A DNA stretch of 64,000 bases from Crystallibacter sulfonylureivorans_A. GTDB lineage: Bacteria > Actinomycetota > Actinomycetes > Actinomycetales > Micrococcaceae. Below are positions 30,646 through 39,273 of the stretch, in pieces. Position 1 is the first letter of the stretch, and each line of letters begins with the position of its first letter. The DNA is taken from assembly GCF_047607445.1 (NCBI RefSeq), contig NZ_JBLKRT010000023.1:1-64000 (forward strand), in the 5' to 3' direction. The position numbers were made by a program, and so were the translations under genes. The notes beneath the pieces were generated by a model. It saw only the letters and a list, made by a program, of their open reading frames with translations, ran no database searches and was not told where the DNA came from.

Positions 30646-31948
30646 CGGAGGACCCGCCGCATCGCCGACGCAGGTCCGTGAGCAGATCGCGTTGGTGGAC
30701 GTCAACAACTTCTATGTCTCCTGTGAGCGGGTGTTTGATCCGTCGCTCGAGGGGCGCCCCGTCGTCGTGCTGTCCAATAACGATGGCTGCGTGGTGGCGC
30801 GGTCCGAGGAGGCCAAACAGCTGGGGCTCAAGACGGGCACGCCCTGGTTCCAGGTGGCGCCGCGGGCCAAGGCGTGGGGGCTGGTGGCGAAGTCCAGTAA
30901 TTACGAGCTGTATGGCGACCTCAGCGCTCGGGTGATGGAAGTGCTGGGCCGGTTCGGAGCGTGGCAGGAGGTCTACTCGATCGACGAGTCGTTCCTCGGG
31001 CTGCCGGGGGATGAGCGGCAGCTGTGGGAAACGGCGGGCCGAATCAGGGCGGCCGTGGCCCGGCAGGTGGGCGTTCCGGTGTGCGTGGGTGTGGCCGGGA
31101 CGAAGACGCTGGCCAAGTTCGCCAACCACATTGCCAAACGGAATCCGCAGATGGCCGGAGTCTGTTCGCTGGGCTCCATGCCGGCGCAGGACATCGAGTG
31201 GATCCAGTCGCGCGTTCCTGTCACCGGGCTGTGGGGCGTGGGCGGACGGACCGGGACGCGGCTCAACGCCATCGGGATCGAGTCGATCGCCGATTTGAAG
31301 GCTGCCGATCCGCAGATGATCCGCAAAAAGTTCTCCGTGGTGCTGCAGCGCACTGTGCTGGAATTGAACGGGACGGCGTGCATTCCGCATACCGAGGAGC
31401 GGGCCGACAAACAGCAGATCATGTTCTCGCGCAGCTTCTCCACGCCAGTGACCACGCTGGAGGAGATGGACCAGGTGATGGCTGTTTATGCCCAGCGGGG
31501 TGCGGCCCGGATGGCGGCCGAGGGGTTGCGTGCCTCGGTCCTGACCGTGACCGCGGGCACCAGCAGGTTCGCCGGTGGGGAGGCGTCATTTCCCGCCGCC
31601 AGCGTCCACCTTCCGGCACCAACGCAGGACCCGATTCAGCTGACCAAGGCCGCGGTGGCCGCTATGCGCGGCTGCCTCATTCCCGGTGCCCACTATGTTC
31701 GGGCAGGAGTGCTGCTGTCCGGACTGGAACCGGCGGCCGGACAGGAGGCTTTCGACCCGTTCGTCAGCGACTTGGACCAGCGGAACATCGGTGACTTGCT
31801 GGGTGCCGTCCGGTCCAAATTCGGCGAAGCCGCCATTGGGCTCGGCCAAGGCGGGCTGGCGGCGCAGGCGGCGTGGGCGATGAAACGCGAATTCTCCTCG
31901 CCGCGCTTCACCACCGAGTGGGCCGAGCTTCCGGTGGTTAAGGCCTAG
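30638..31948 (+). CDS. umuC: Y-family translesion DNA polymerase V subunit UmuC
   Basis: A 436-residue Y-family polymerase. The palm motifs are intact: 'ALVDVNNFYVSCERVFDP' (metal Asp, ~14-31), 'SNNDGCVVARSEEAK' and 'YSIDESFLGL' (catalytic Asp-Glu, ~112-121). The helix-hairpin-helix and little-finger regions follow, ending with the UmuC C-terminal segment 'QAAWAMKREFSSPRFTTEW'. It bypasses lesions with low fidelity when activated by processed UmuD and RecA in E. coli. The ATG lies inside the umuD stop region (8-nt overlap), so translation is coupled. The SOS box upstream of umuD should drive both genes. It meets a convergent unknown gene with a 4-nt overlap. Confidence 0.92.
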   Translation: MSSGGPAASPTQVREQIALVDVNNFYVSCERVFDPSLEGRPVVVLSNNDGCVVARSEEAKQLGLKTGTPWFQVAPRAKAWGLVAKSSNYELYGDLSARVMEVLGRFGAWQEVYSIDESFLGLPGDERQLWETAGRIRAAVARQVGVPVCVGVAGTKTLAKFANHIAKRNPQMAGVCSLGSMPAQDIEWIQSRVPVTGLWGVGGRTGTRLNAIGIESIADLKAADPQMIRKKFSVVLQRTVLELNGTACIPHTEERADKQQIMFSRSFSTPVTTLEEMDQVMAVYAQRGAARMAAEGLRASVLTVTAGTSRFAGGEASFPAASVHLPAPTQDPIQLTKAAVAAMRGCLIPGAHYVRAGVLLSGLEPAAGQEAFDPFVSDLDQRNIGDLLGAVRSKFGEAAIGLGQGGLAAQAAWAMKREFSSPRFTTEWAELPVVKA

Positions 31949-32493
31949 ACGGCGCCGTAGGCGGAGTCCGGCCGCAGCGGCGGGACGCGCGTCTGGCAGA
32001 TGCTTTCAAAAGCGGCAGAGTCGACCAGTTGGATGGGCAAGGCGACCGCTGCCGCATGCCGGGGGCGTTCGGGCCGAGCCAACAACGTCAAGGAAACGCA
32101 GGACGGAGCCCCGGCAAAGACCGCCTCGCGGGCCAGCGCCCACCAGCCGTCGTCGTGATGGGCAATGCCGAGCAGGTGCCGCATCTCCGGCACCCTGATC
32201 CAGGCCAGGGGCGTTGTCCCTTCGGCGGGCCCGCCGCCAACGGCATCCAGATGCTGCCCGTCGGCTCCCAAGGCCAGCATGGCCACCAAGAGGGGTTCGC
32301 TCGGGACCATCCGCGTCAGTAGGCCGATCCAGAGGGCTTCCCCATCCGGGGACGGTACCGTCAGGCCCTCCGAGCCGGCGCAGAACGGCAAGGCACCCAG
32401 GCTTGTGGGGGCGGCGTAAACAATCCCATGGTCGGGGTAACGGAAGCGCTGAAACGAGACCGACAGTTGCGGGGTCAACTTGTACTCAAACAT
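31945..32493 (-). CDS. Hypothetical protein (182 aa)
   Basis: An unrecognised soluble protein without signal peptide or membrane segments. Features seen are an N-terminal 'LSVSFQRFRYPDHGIVYAAPTSLG', a central segment with 'WIRVPEMRHLLGIAHHDDGWWALAREAVFAG', and a C-terminus rich in Pro and Ala. Codon use matches neighbouring genes, and the frame is intact from ATG 32493 to a stop overlapping the end of umuC by 4 nt in convergent orientation. The ribosome site is weak (GGATGG). No family could be assigned. Possibly a lineage-specific protein. Confidence 0.5.
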   Translation of the reverse strand: MFEYKLTPQLSVSFQRFRYPDHGIVYAAPTSLGALPFCAGSEGLTVPSPDGEALWIGLLTRMVPSEPLLVAMLALGADGQHLDAVGGGPAEGTTPLAWIRVPEMRHLLGIAHHDDGWWALAREAVFAGAPSCVSLTLLARPERPRHAAAVALPIQLVDSAAFESICQTRVPPLRPDSAYGAV

Positions 32494-32934
32494 CGTGGAC
32501 CATCCACATCGCCGCCGTCCGCTGCACCGGCCTTGCCGCCGGCGCCGTCAAGGAGGATGAGAATGCAGTGGCCACGGTTCACGCTTCTGTTCAGCAGTTC
32601 CGAGCACCTCGCTACACGAGGAGCGCCACCGCTTACGGGGCGTTGCATCGGTTTAGTCCTGCCCGCGTTACTGACGCGTTACTGCACCGCTAGCGGCCTT
32701 CCCGGCTGTCCGCGTGCCGGGTACAAGCGTGAGCGGCAGCCACCGGCCCGCACGGCGAGGTTCAAGAACGGCGCATGCCAAGCGAAGAGGCAAGTCCTTC
32801 AGGGCGGGTTATATCGGTGAGGGCAGGGCCCATGGACCCCGCCCTCACCGATAAACCCCGCCCTGACGCTCCGGCCCGCGTGCGGCAGCTACGACACGCT
32901 AGCTCCAGGCTGCGGAAGCCCGCCGGAGCGGGCT
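32494..32934. other. Gene-poor spacer with one large hairpin
   Basis: No supported gene lies in these 441 bp; short open frames here lack ribosome sites and coherent composition. It contains the promoter side of the 31945-32493 gene and the hairpin at 32800-32865. Confidence 0.5.
32800..32865 (-). terminator. Long two-segment hairpin
   Basis: CAGGGCGGGTT (32800-32810) pairs with AACCCCGCCCTG (32854-32865, one bulged C). Inside it TCGGTGAGGGC (32814-32824) pairs perfectly with GCCCTCACCGA (32841-32851), with a further GGG/CCC around a CCATGGA loop. It lies 70 bp after the last small minus-strand gene (stop 32935) and probably ends that operon. Confidence 0.6.
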
Positions 32935-33144
32935 TCAGTCGCTGGGGCTGGTGTCTGTTGTCAGGCCGCGGTCGTCCTGGGTCTTCCGGTCTTTCTCTTC
33001 CGCCGGCCCGGGCGGAGCGCTGGCGTCCTCTGTGTCCCCGGGCTTGGCCGCCGAGCCGGTTCGCGACGTTTCTTCGGGGATGCCAACCTCCTCCGAGGTG
33101 TCCTCTGGGTCGCGCGGCCTTTTGTCCTCGTTGCTCTCGGTCAT
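32935..33144 (-). CDS. Small acidic hypothetical protein (69 aa)
   Basis: A 69-residue hydrophilic, strongly acidic protein rich in Glu, Asp, Pro, Ser and Thr ('MTESNEDKRPRDPEDTSEEVG...'). There are no hydrophobic segments, and it is predicted to be disordered. It is the third of three small minus-strand genes (33917 to 32935) separated by 47 and 90 bp. Its neighbours are a YtxH-like membrane-anchored protein and another acidic small protein, a combination seen in stress-related clusters. Ribosome site AAGGACGGG before ATG 33144 supports it. Function unknown. Confidence 0.55.
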   Translation of the reverse strand: MTESNEDKRPRDPEDTSEEVGIPEETSRTGSAAKPGDTEDASAPPGPAEEKDRKTQDDRGLTTDTSPSD

Positions 33145-33234
33145 ACCCGTCCTTCCATCCGTTGCTGGCCGGGCCCGGATCAGTTGCCGGCCGGGTCCGG
33201 CTCATTCTCCGGCCGCTGGCTGCGTTCCGCGGAG

Positions 33235-33660
33235 TCAGACTCCGGGGCCCGGCGGGCGCAGATCGTCGCTTCCGCCGGTGGCCGGGCCGCCCGGCATGGC
33301 GCCTCCCTCGTCCGTCCAGTTCTGTCCGGTCTGGTCATTGTGGGCGGGATCCGAGACGGTGTCCCGGACCGTGGTCGGGGTCCCGGTGCTGGCACCGCCG
33401 TCGTCCTTCCCATGCCTTCCGGGCAACTTGTCGGCCGCCGCGGACCCGGCCTTCTTGGCCGCCTCGGTGAACTGGTCAGCGACTTCCGGGGCCTTGTCCT
33501 TGACCGCGTCAGTGGCTTGGTGGACCTTGTCCTGAACCGAGGGGTTGTGCCAGAACTCCTGGCTCTTGGACTTGATCGATTCATAGGCAGACCGTCCCGA
33601 CTTGGAGCCTAGGACGAACCCAAGAGCCAGGCCAGCGCCGAACATGATTTTCCCTTTCAC
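33235..33660 (-). CDS. YtxH-like small membrane-anchored protein
   Basis: A 141-residue protein. Residues ~3-20 ('KIMFGAGLALGFVLGSKSGRSAYE') form a short glycine-rich hydrophobic anchor followed by the YtxH-type 'GSKSGRSAYESIKSKSQEFW'. An amphipathic Ala/Lys-rich helix (~40-75, 'QDKVHQATDAVKDKAPEVADQFTEAAKKAG') follows, and the C-terminal half is polar and disordered. YtxH-like proteins are general-stress or envelope proteins of unknown function. A GAAAGGAGC ribosome site precedes the ATG. It is the middle gene of a small minus-strand cluster. Confidence 0.7.
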   Translation of the reverse strand: MKGKIMFGAGLALGFVLGSKSGRSAYESIKSKSQEFWHNPSVQDKVHQATDAVKDKAPEVADQFTEAAKKAGSAAADKLPGRHGKDDGGASTGTPTTVRDTVSDPAHNDQTGQNWTDEGGAMPGGPATGGSDDLRPPGPGV

Positions 33661-33707
33661 AGGGTGCTCCTTTCATAGGGTGGGTGACGGAGGTGCTGTC
33701 GTGGGGC

Positions 33708-33917
33708 CTAGGGGAACGGCGCGTTGGGAGTGTCGCCTTCGCCATCGTGGTCTTTATCGCCATAGGCTTTCTTGGCCAAGTCTTCGGCCAGCTTTTCGTC
33801 GCCGTGGACCGGGATGTTGGCTTCGTGGACCTCGTCGTTTTCGTCTGCACCAGCGGGCTGCGCTTCGTCGTCCAGCGCGTCCGGGTTGTCCGGGCGTGAA
33901 TTCTCGCTGTGGTCCAT
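33708..33917 (-). CDS. Small acidic hypothetical protein (69 aa)
   Basis: A 69-residue, very acidic and hydrophilic protein ('MDHSENSRPDNPDALDDEAQPAGADENDEVHE...') with a central 'GDEKLAEDLAKKAYGDKDHDGEG'. It has no hydrophobic core and is probably disordered. GGAGGATCTG lies just before ATG 33917, a good ribosome site, which is the main support for its being a gene. First of the three small genes in this cluster. No family recognised. Confidence 0.6.
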   Translation of the reverse strand: MDHSENSRPDNPDALDDEAQPAGADENDEVHEANIPVHGDEKLAEDLAKKAYGDKDHDGEGDTPNAPFP

Positions 33918-33995
33918 CAGATCCTCCTTCTCGAGTGTGTCGTTCTGGGGAGCGGACCGGGCACCGGGTTCACCGTACGGTGCCTGGGGCTCAGA

Positions 33996-35066
33996 TTACG
34001 CGCCGGTCCCCGGTTCCGCACCGGTCCAGCGACTTCTGGGGCGCATCGCCGGCGATTCTGGAACACCTTCTGCAGTGGCCATCCCTCGGAGCACTTGTCG
34101 GATCGCCGAGACCGAGTCGACCCGCGGGGTCCAGCCGAGTTCGGTCCTCGCGCGGCCGGTGTCCATCACCGGGGCGGCCCGGGCCATATCCACCCACCCC
34201 GGGTCGCTGGCCAGCAGCCGGACTGACCACGCTGCACCTACCAGCAACCTGACAAGCGGTACGGGGACGGGCAGCCAGCGCCGGGCGCCGAACATGGACG
34301 CCAGCAGCCCGGGCGTGATCACGGGCTCAGCGGCGACATTGAAGGCGCCGCGGGCACCTTGATCCACCACACGCCAGTAGGCGTCCGCCACATCATCCGC
34401 ATGCAGCGCCTGGAAGACGAACTCCTCCGGAAAGGGGAACAGCGGCAACCGCAGCCGGTTGATGAAAAACTTCGGAATCCACGGCCCCACAAAGTAGCGG
34501 CCAATCTGGCTGCCGGCCTGCGTCTGGAAGATCAGGCCCGGGCGCAACCGCGCCACCTTGATCTCCGGGTGGTCGTCGGCAAATTGGTCCAGCAGATCTT
34601 CCTGTTGACCCTTGAACCGGCTGTAGTGCGAAGTCTCGATGCCGCGGGCCGGCCAGTCTTCATTCACACGGGAGTCTTTCGGCCCGGGACTGTACGCGCC
34701 CACCGACGACGCGCAGACCACGTGCCCCACTCCGGCGTTGACGGCAGCGGCAAGCACGTTCGACGTGCCGTCCACGTTGACCCGGCGCATCTTCTCTTCG
34801 TCGTGGTTCGGCTGCAGCACCCACGCGAGATGGACGACGGCGTCGCATCCCTTGAAAGCCTCGACGAGCTTTTGCCGCGCATCGCGCCCGGCGACGTCCA
34901 GGCCAACCCAGGTGAGGCCGTCGTACGGTGCTTGCGTGGCATCCGGCAAACGCCGGGCAATCCCGACGATTTCCAGATGATCCTCGCGTTCGCTCTGCGC
35001 CGCGTGCAGGCGCCGTAAAAGAGCACTTCCCACGTTTCCGCTGGCTCCGACCACCGCAATTCGCAT
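33996..35066 (-). CDS. NAD-dependent epimerase/dehydratase (extended SDR)
   Basis: A 356-residue Rossmann-fold protein. The cofactor-binding N-terminus is 'MRIAVVGASGNVGSALLRRL' (GxSGxVG). Later features are 'DAVVHLAWVLQP', 'NVDGTSNVLAAAVNAGVGHVVCASSVGAYSPG' in substance (catalytic Ser/Thr region) and 'ETSHYSRFKGQQEDLLDQF', in which a Tyr-x-x-x-Lys-like pair (Y..FK) is shifted relative to classical SDRs. It may therefore be a reductase- or NmrA-like member rather than a sugar epimerase. Substrate unknown. The gene is monocistronic, starting at ATG 35066. Confidence 0.82.
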   Translation of the reverse strand: MRIAVVGASGNVGSALLRRLHAAQSEREDHLEIVGIARRLPDATQAPYDGLTWVGLDVAGRDARQKLVEAFKGCDAVVHLAWVLQPNHDEEKMRRVNVDGTSNVLAAAVNAGVGHVVCASSVGAYSPGPKDSRVNEDWPARGIETSHYSRFKGQQEDLLDQFADDHPEIKVARLRPGLIFQTQAGSQIGRYFVGPWIPKFFINRLRLPLFPFPEEFVFQALHADDVADAYWRVVDQGARGAFNVAAEPVITPGLLASMFGARRWLPVPVPLVRLLVGAAWSVRLLASDPGWVDMARAAPVMDTGRARTELGWTPRVDSVSAIRQVLRGMATAEGVPESPAMRPRSRWTGAEPGTGA

Positions 35067-35386
35067 GCTCCGACGCTACCGTTGATGCCGAGGCTTGGCG
35101 AGGGCCCGAACCGGTTGGGAGCTGCCGGAAGGGCTGCCGGGGTCGGGCCGACCCGGGGCATAACCGCAGGTCAGCGCAGTGTTAGACCGTGGCACGGCTG
35201 GCGGTGAAGTTCCAAGCTTCAGCTATCCCCAGGGCAGGGACCGCGACCCGCCCAAGGGGGAGGCCCGCCCGCCCTGACGGCAGCTGTGCGCTCAGGGTCA
35301 AGTCTTCGGCACGCATAGTCTATGGAGCCGTACCGGATCTCCGGCAAGCTGGAGGCAGTTGTCGTCAGAGACGGGGAGGAAAAACC
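35067..35386. other. Divergent promoter region without genes
   Basis: A 320-bp spacer between the epimerase (minus) and aldehyde dehydrogenase (plus). No gene is supported. GGTCAAGTC...CATAGTCTATGG near 35296-35325 could hold the dehydrogenase promoter. The dehydrogenase ribosome site GGGGAGGA is at 35374-35381. Confidence 0.4.
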
Positions 35387-36823
35387 ATGACCACCGAGAC
35401 CACTGTCGAGGGTACTTTCGCTTCAGCGGCGGATTTGCTCGCTGCAATTCAGCCAGCCGAAGGCGGCCGGGAGATCAAGGATCCGGCCACCGGCGAACTG
35501 GTCGGCCGGGTGGCCGAGCCGGGTGTTGCCGAGCTGGACGCCGCCGTCGAGGCCGCCCGCCGCGTGCAGCGGGAGTGGGCCGGGCATGGCCACGCCAAGC
35601 GCAGCGAGTACCTGAACCGGGCCGCCGATGCGGTGGAGGCGAATGCCGAGGCGCTGGCCGAGTTGCTGTCGCGCGAGCAGGGCAAGCCGTTGAACGGGCC
35701 GAACGCCCGGTTTGAGGTCGGCGCGTGCGCGGGCTGGCTGCGCGCCACCGCCGCGTTCGAGCTGGAGCCGGAGACGCTGGTGGAAGAAGACGGCAACCTC
35801 GCCGAGCTGCACTACCGGCCGCTGGGCGTGGTTGGGGCAATCGGACCGTGGAACTGGCCGATGATGATCAGCGTCTGGCAGCTCGCTCCGGCGCTGCGGA
35901 TGGGCAACACCGTGGTGATGAAGCCCTCCGAATACACCCCGCTGTCCGTGCTGGCGCTGGCCGAGGTGCTCAACACCGTGCTGCCGGCCGACGTGCTGCA
36001 CGTGGTCCCGGGCGGCCGCGAGGTGGGCGAGGCACTGGCCGCGCACCAGGGCATCGACAAGGTCATGTTCACCGGCTCCACCGCCACCGGCAAGGCGATC
36101 ATCCGTTCCTCCGCGGACACGGTGAAGCGCCTGACCCTGGAACTGGGCGGCAACGACGCCGGCATCGTGCTGCCGGACACGGACCCGAAGGCCGCCGCGC
36201 AGGATCTGTTCTGGGGCGCGTTCATCAACACCGGGCAGACCTGTGCAGCGCTGAAGCGCCTCTACGTGCACGAGGACATTTACGACGACGTGTGCGCCGC
36301 GCTCACCGAGGTGGCCGAGCAGATGCCGATGGGCGTCGGGCTGGACGAGAACAACGTGCTGGGCCCGCTGCAGAACAAGGCCCAGTACGACATCGTCGCG
36401 AAGCTGGTGCAGGCGGCAAAGGATTCCGGCGCCCGCGTGCTCACCGGCGGCAACCCGGAGGAGGGCCAGGCCGGCTACTTCTACCCGGCCACGCTGGTCG
36501 CGGACATCGATAACGACAACCCGCTGGTGGCCGAGGAGCAGTTCGGTCCGGCGCTGCCGATCATCAAGTACTCCACGGTGGACGAGGCCGTGCAAATGGC
36601 CAACGCGCTAAAGGTCGGCCTCGGTGCCTCGGTCTGGTCCTCCGATCCGGCCAAGGCCCGCGAGGTAGCGGCCCGGATCGAGGCCGGCACGGTCTGGATC
36701 AACAAGCACGGCGCGATCGACCCGCGCGTTCCGTTCGGCGGTGCCAAGCAGTCCGGCTACGGTCTGGAATTCGGCGTCGAGGGCCTCAAGCAGCTCGGCT
36801 CGCCGCAGGTCATCGCCGGCTAG
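35387..36823 (+). CDS. NAD(P)-dependent aldehyde dehydrogenase
   Basis: A 478-residue ALDH superfamily enzyme oxidising an aldehyde to its acid. Motifs in order are 'GPWNWPMMISVWQLAPAL' with 'VMKPSEYTPLS' (cofactor), 'MFTGSTATGKAI' (Rossmann), 'TLELGGNDAGIVLPD' (catalytic Glu), 'INTGQTCAALKRLYV' (nucleophile Cys), 'EEQFGPALPIIKY' and 'PFGGAKQSGYG'. The length is normal. ATG 35387 has GGGGAGGA 7 nt upstream; 66 earlier in-frame codons are not supported. It is followed by a strong terminator and appears monocistronic. The specific aldehyde cannot be told. Confidence 0.92.
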   Translation: MTTETTVEGTFASAADLLAAIQPAEGGREIKDPATGELVGRVAEPGVAELDAAVEAARRVQREWAGHGHAKRSEYLNRAADAVEANAEALAELLSREQGKPLNGPNARFEVGACAGWLRATAAFELEPETLVEEDGNLAELHYRPLGVVGAIGPWNWPMMISVWQLAPALRMGNTVVMKPSEYTPLSVLALAEVLNTVLPADVLHVVPGGREVGEALAAHQGIDKVMFTGSTATGKAIIRSSADTVKRLTLELGGNDAGIVLPDTDPKAAAQDLFWGAFINTGQTCAALKRLYVHEDIYDDVCAALTEVAEQMPMGVGLDENNVLGPLQNKAQYDIVAKLVQAAKDSGARVLTGGNPEEGQAGYFYPATLVADIDNDNPLVAEEQFGPALPIIKYSTVDEAVQMANALKVGLGASVWSSDPAKAREVAARIEAGTVWINKHGAIDPRVPFGGAKQSGYGLEFGVEGLKQLGSPQVIAG

Positions 36824-36840
36824 CCACAACAGCAGGTCAC

Positions 36841-36881
36841 GCAGCAGGCCCGGACGGAATCAATCCGTCCGGGCCTGCTGC
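36841..36881 (+). terminator. Terminator of the aldehyde dehydrogenase gene
   Basis: A perfect 17-bp stem, GCAGCAGGCCCGGACGG (36841-36857) with its complement (36865-36881), and a 7-nt AATCAAT loop, 17 bp after the stop codon. Confidence 0.85.
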
Positions 36882-37026
36882 CACGTTTCGGCGACGTCGG
36901 ATGGCGTTTCGCCTACCGCGGTTTCGATCCCACGTCTTGGCGACGCCGGTTAGCGTTTCGCCTAGTCAGCGGACTTTGGGCGTCGTTAAAGATGGGCAGT
37001 TAGTCCTATACGTGGGAGCGAAAAAC
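36881..37026. repeat. Dispersed intergenic repeat element, copy A
   Basis: The spacer 36824-37150 has no gene but is highly structured. A ~35-bp unit (CCACGT-t-GGCGACGtCGG...GCGTTTCGCCTA) occurs at 36881-36915 and 36929-36964. GTTTCGATCCCACGT (36921-36935) is inverted against ACGTGGGAGCGAAAAAC (37010-37026). The segment from 36985 (AAAGATGGGCAGTTAGTCC) through ATACGTGGGAGCGAA is repeated, in opposite orientation and with few changes, at 60991-61030. This looks like a non-coding dispersed repeat located between convergent genes. Confidence 0.65.
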
Positions 37027-37150
37027 GCTGCAGGCCTAGTGCATGCCAGTCCGACCCCCGCCGCCGAGTCCGTGGCCGCCCAGCCCGCGGTTACCCAGCC
37101 CGGGCCCCCCCGAGCTTGGACACGCGACGTCTGGCCACGCATTCGGTCCA

Positions 37151-38377
37151 TTACCGGTGGGCGAAGTTCAGGCCCAGCCGCTTCTCGCTCAGGTAGAGGC
37201 TCAGGCAAATCCCGAGCAGGGCGAACGTGCAGGTCATCCACCAGGTGGATTGCCAGCCGCCGGTGACGGTGGCCAGCCACGCGACGATAGCCGGGCCGGT
37301 GAAGTTGCCGACGTTGAAGATTTGCTGCATCAGGCCCATCGCCGCCGGGGTGGAACCGTCCGGCGGAGCCAGATCCACGGCCATCCGCGTGAGCGTGGAC
37401 GGGACCGCCGCGCCCACCATGGAAAACACGGCCACGCAGGCGAACTGGATGGCCATGCCGCCCGGCACCGCGGACCAGTCGACGGCGAAGGTGAGCACCG
37501 TCGTCGTGCCCATCAGGATGAAGGTGGGGATGAGCAGCATCCGCGGCGGGACGCCGCGCTGCAGCAGGGGAGCCGTGCCAATGGCGCCCACCGCGTTGAG
37601 GCCGCCGACCACCGCGGAGAGCATGCCGGCCCAGATGCCGGTGACGCCGTTCTGCTGGTAGATGGTGGGCAGGAAGCCGACCACGGCCATCCACTGGACG
37701 GTGTAGCAGCCGAACACCACGCCGGCGATCCAGGGTTTGGGGGAGCGGACGGTGCGGCCGATGCGGCGGGCGGCCGCGGGCAGGCCTGAGCCGTCGCGCG
37801 GCGGGTCCTTCGGCACGAAGCGGAGCACCAGCGGGATCGGCACCACGGTCAGGGCGGCCATGATCCACCACCAGATGTGCCAGTTGGTGGCCTGCAGGAT
37901 CAGCGCGCTGGCCACCAAGCCGGTGAAGGTGGCGAAGCCTTGGTAGGCGCTCCAGAAACCGACCGCCAGGTTCACTCGCGCCAACGGGGTGCTGCTGCGG
38001 ATCAGGCCGGGCGCCACCACTGTGGTCAGCAGGAAACCGGCGCCTTCCAGCGCGCGGCAGGCCATCAGCACGGCTGCGGAGTCGGCGAATCCGCCGATGA
38101 CCGAGCCGGCAATGAGCAGCCAGAGGCCGGCAAGCAGACAACGCCGCGCACCGATCAGCTCTGCCAGCAGGGACACGGCCAGACCGCCGGCCATACCAGC
38201 CACCTGCACCACGCCCAGCAGCACGCCCGCCTGCACCAAGGACATCCCCAGCTCGTGCTGGATAACGGGAATGGCGGTCGGCAGCTTCCAGATGTGCATG
38301 GCGGCAGTGACGCCCGCAAGTACGACGACGATCCATGCCGCATCTGCACGCTGCTGGGTGACGCTCGGTGCGGCCAT
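37151..38377 (-). CDS. MFS transporter (CynX/NimT-type)
   Basis: A 408-residue transporter with 12 hydrophobic segments. It has the loop 'AELIGARRCLLAG' after TM2 and a CynX/NimT-like feel, with many glycines in TM1-TM5 and 'GTAPLLQRGVPPRM' between the halves. Substrates of this group range from cyanate and nitroimidazole to small organic acids, so none is assigned. ATG 38377 has GAAGGAG 5 nt upstream; the longer open frame to 38590 lacks a ribosome site. It is convergent with the aldehyde dehydrogenase gene across the repeat-bearing spacer. Confidence 0.85.
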   Translation of the reverse strand: MAAPSVTQQRADAAWIVVVLAGVTAAMHIWKLPTAIPVIQHELGMSLVQAGVLLGVVQVAGMAGGLAVSLLAELIGARRCLLAGLWLLIAGSVIGGFADSAAVLMACRALEGAGFLLTTVVAPGLIRSSTPLARVNLAVGFWSAYQGFATFTGLVASALILQATNWHIWWWIMAALTVVPIPLVLRFVPKDPPRDGSGLPAAARRIGRTVRSPKPWIAGVVFGCYTVQWMAVVGFLPTIYQQNGVTGIWAGMLSAVVGGLNAVGAIGTAPLLQRGVPPRMLLIPTFILMGTTTVLTFAVDWSAVPGGMAIQFACVAVFSMVGAAVPSTLTRMAVDLAPPDGSTPAAMGLMQQIFNVGNFTGPAIVAWLATVTGGWQSTWWMTCTFALLGICLSLYLSEKRLGLNFAHR

Positions 38378-38601
38378 GTTGCTCCTTCGGCCCCGGTCCA
38401 TTAGTTGCCTGTACAGACTATCTGCGGCGGGAAATAAGGTGACGTGCGGCACGTAAGAGAGCAGCCGGCGCCGTAATAGTTGACTCGAATCCGGTCCCGG
38501 AGGCGTCCGCCGGCGTGGAAACGAGGAGCAAACTGCGGCGTGGCGGGCTGTGGTTAGACTGGCTGGGGCGGCAAACCCGCCGGGAACCACAGGAGGGCAG
38601 C

Positions 38602-39081
38602 ATGTTTGAACCTGGGGCGCCGATCGACGAGGTCGAGCGCGATGTCGAATCCATCATCATGGACTTGGTCCACGAACTGGGCGAGCGGGCCGACGCCGAT
38701 CCGGAGCCGCTGGGTGCGGAGGAACGGGCCTACATCGCGGCGTTCTCCGATGCACGGGCCAACACGGACCGCAACCAGGCCGGCTTGCTGTCCACGGCCA
38801 TCCGGCAGCCGAACCTGGCCGAATCGCTGATCTACCTGAACCAGCGGTTGGACCGGCAGGACCTGGATCCGCGTGAGCCGGTGGGCATTCTCGGGATCAT
38901 CGTCCGGCTGGCCATGGACGGGCTGTGGGTCTCCGACATCCTGGACAGCACGCGGTTCAAGCCTGCGGACCGGCGCCGGATCACGGACGTCCTCACCGGC
39001 ATGACCTATCTGACCGACGAGCGGCTCAAGGAATTGCTCGCCGAACTACAGCCGAAGGCCGCGGGCGACAAGAAGGACTAG
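38602..39081 (+). CDS. Stand-alone TetR C-terminal-like domain protein lacking a helix-turn-helix
   Basis: A 159-residue all-helical protein. Residues ~50-145 resemble the C-terminal ligand-binding and dimerisation domain of TetR regulators: 'QAGLLSTAIRQPNLAESLIYLNQRL' and 'VGILGIIVRLAMDGLWVSDIL', the latter close to the common 'rLAaDGLwl' helix. The first ~50 residues ('IDEVERDVESIIMDLVHELGERA') contain no recognisable TetR DNA-binding helix-turn-helix. ATG 38602 has AGGAGGG 4 nt upstream, so this short form is probably the real product rather than a mis-set start. It may act as a dimer partner or ligand sink. The assignment is from pattern only. Confidence 0.5.
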   Translation: MFEPGAPIDEVERDVESIIMDLVHELGERADADPEPLGAEERAYIAAFSDARANTDRNQAGLLSTAIRQPNLAESLIYLNQRLDRQDLDPREPVGILGIIVRLAMDGLWVSDILDSTRFKPADRRRITDVLTGMTYLTDERLKELLAELQPKAAGDKKD

Positions 39082-39111
39082 CCCTTTCGGGCCCGCGTTT
39101 CGCGAGGTTGG

Positions 39112-39213
39112 GGCCGGGCCGGGGCCGGGCCCGCAAGGCTGGGACCGGAGGCCGGGTCGGGGCCGGGTCCGCAAGGCTGGGACCGGAGGCCGGGTCGGGA
39201 GGCTGGGACCGGA
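39112..39213. repeat. 38-bp tandem repeat (2.7 copies)
   Basis: Units at 39112-39149, 39150-39187 and a shortened 39188-39213 share GGCCGGGtCGGGGCCGGGtC...GCAAGGCTGGGACCGGA. This lies just after the stop of the TetR-domain gene and fills the spacer before the DUF1801 gene. No gene is present. Confidence 0.85.
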
Positions 39214-39273
39214 AAGCCGACCTGGCCTTGGGCAACGGGAGATCGTCAGGCTCTCGTTTACGGATGCTCGCAG

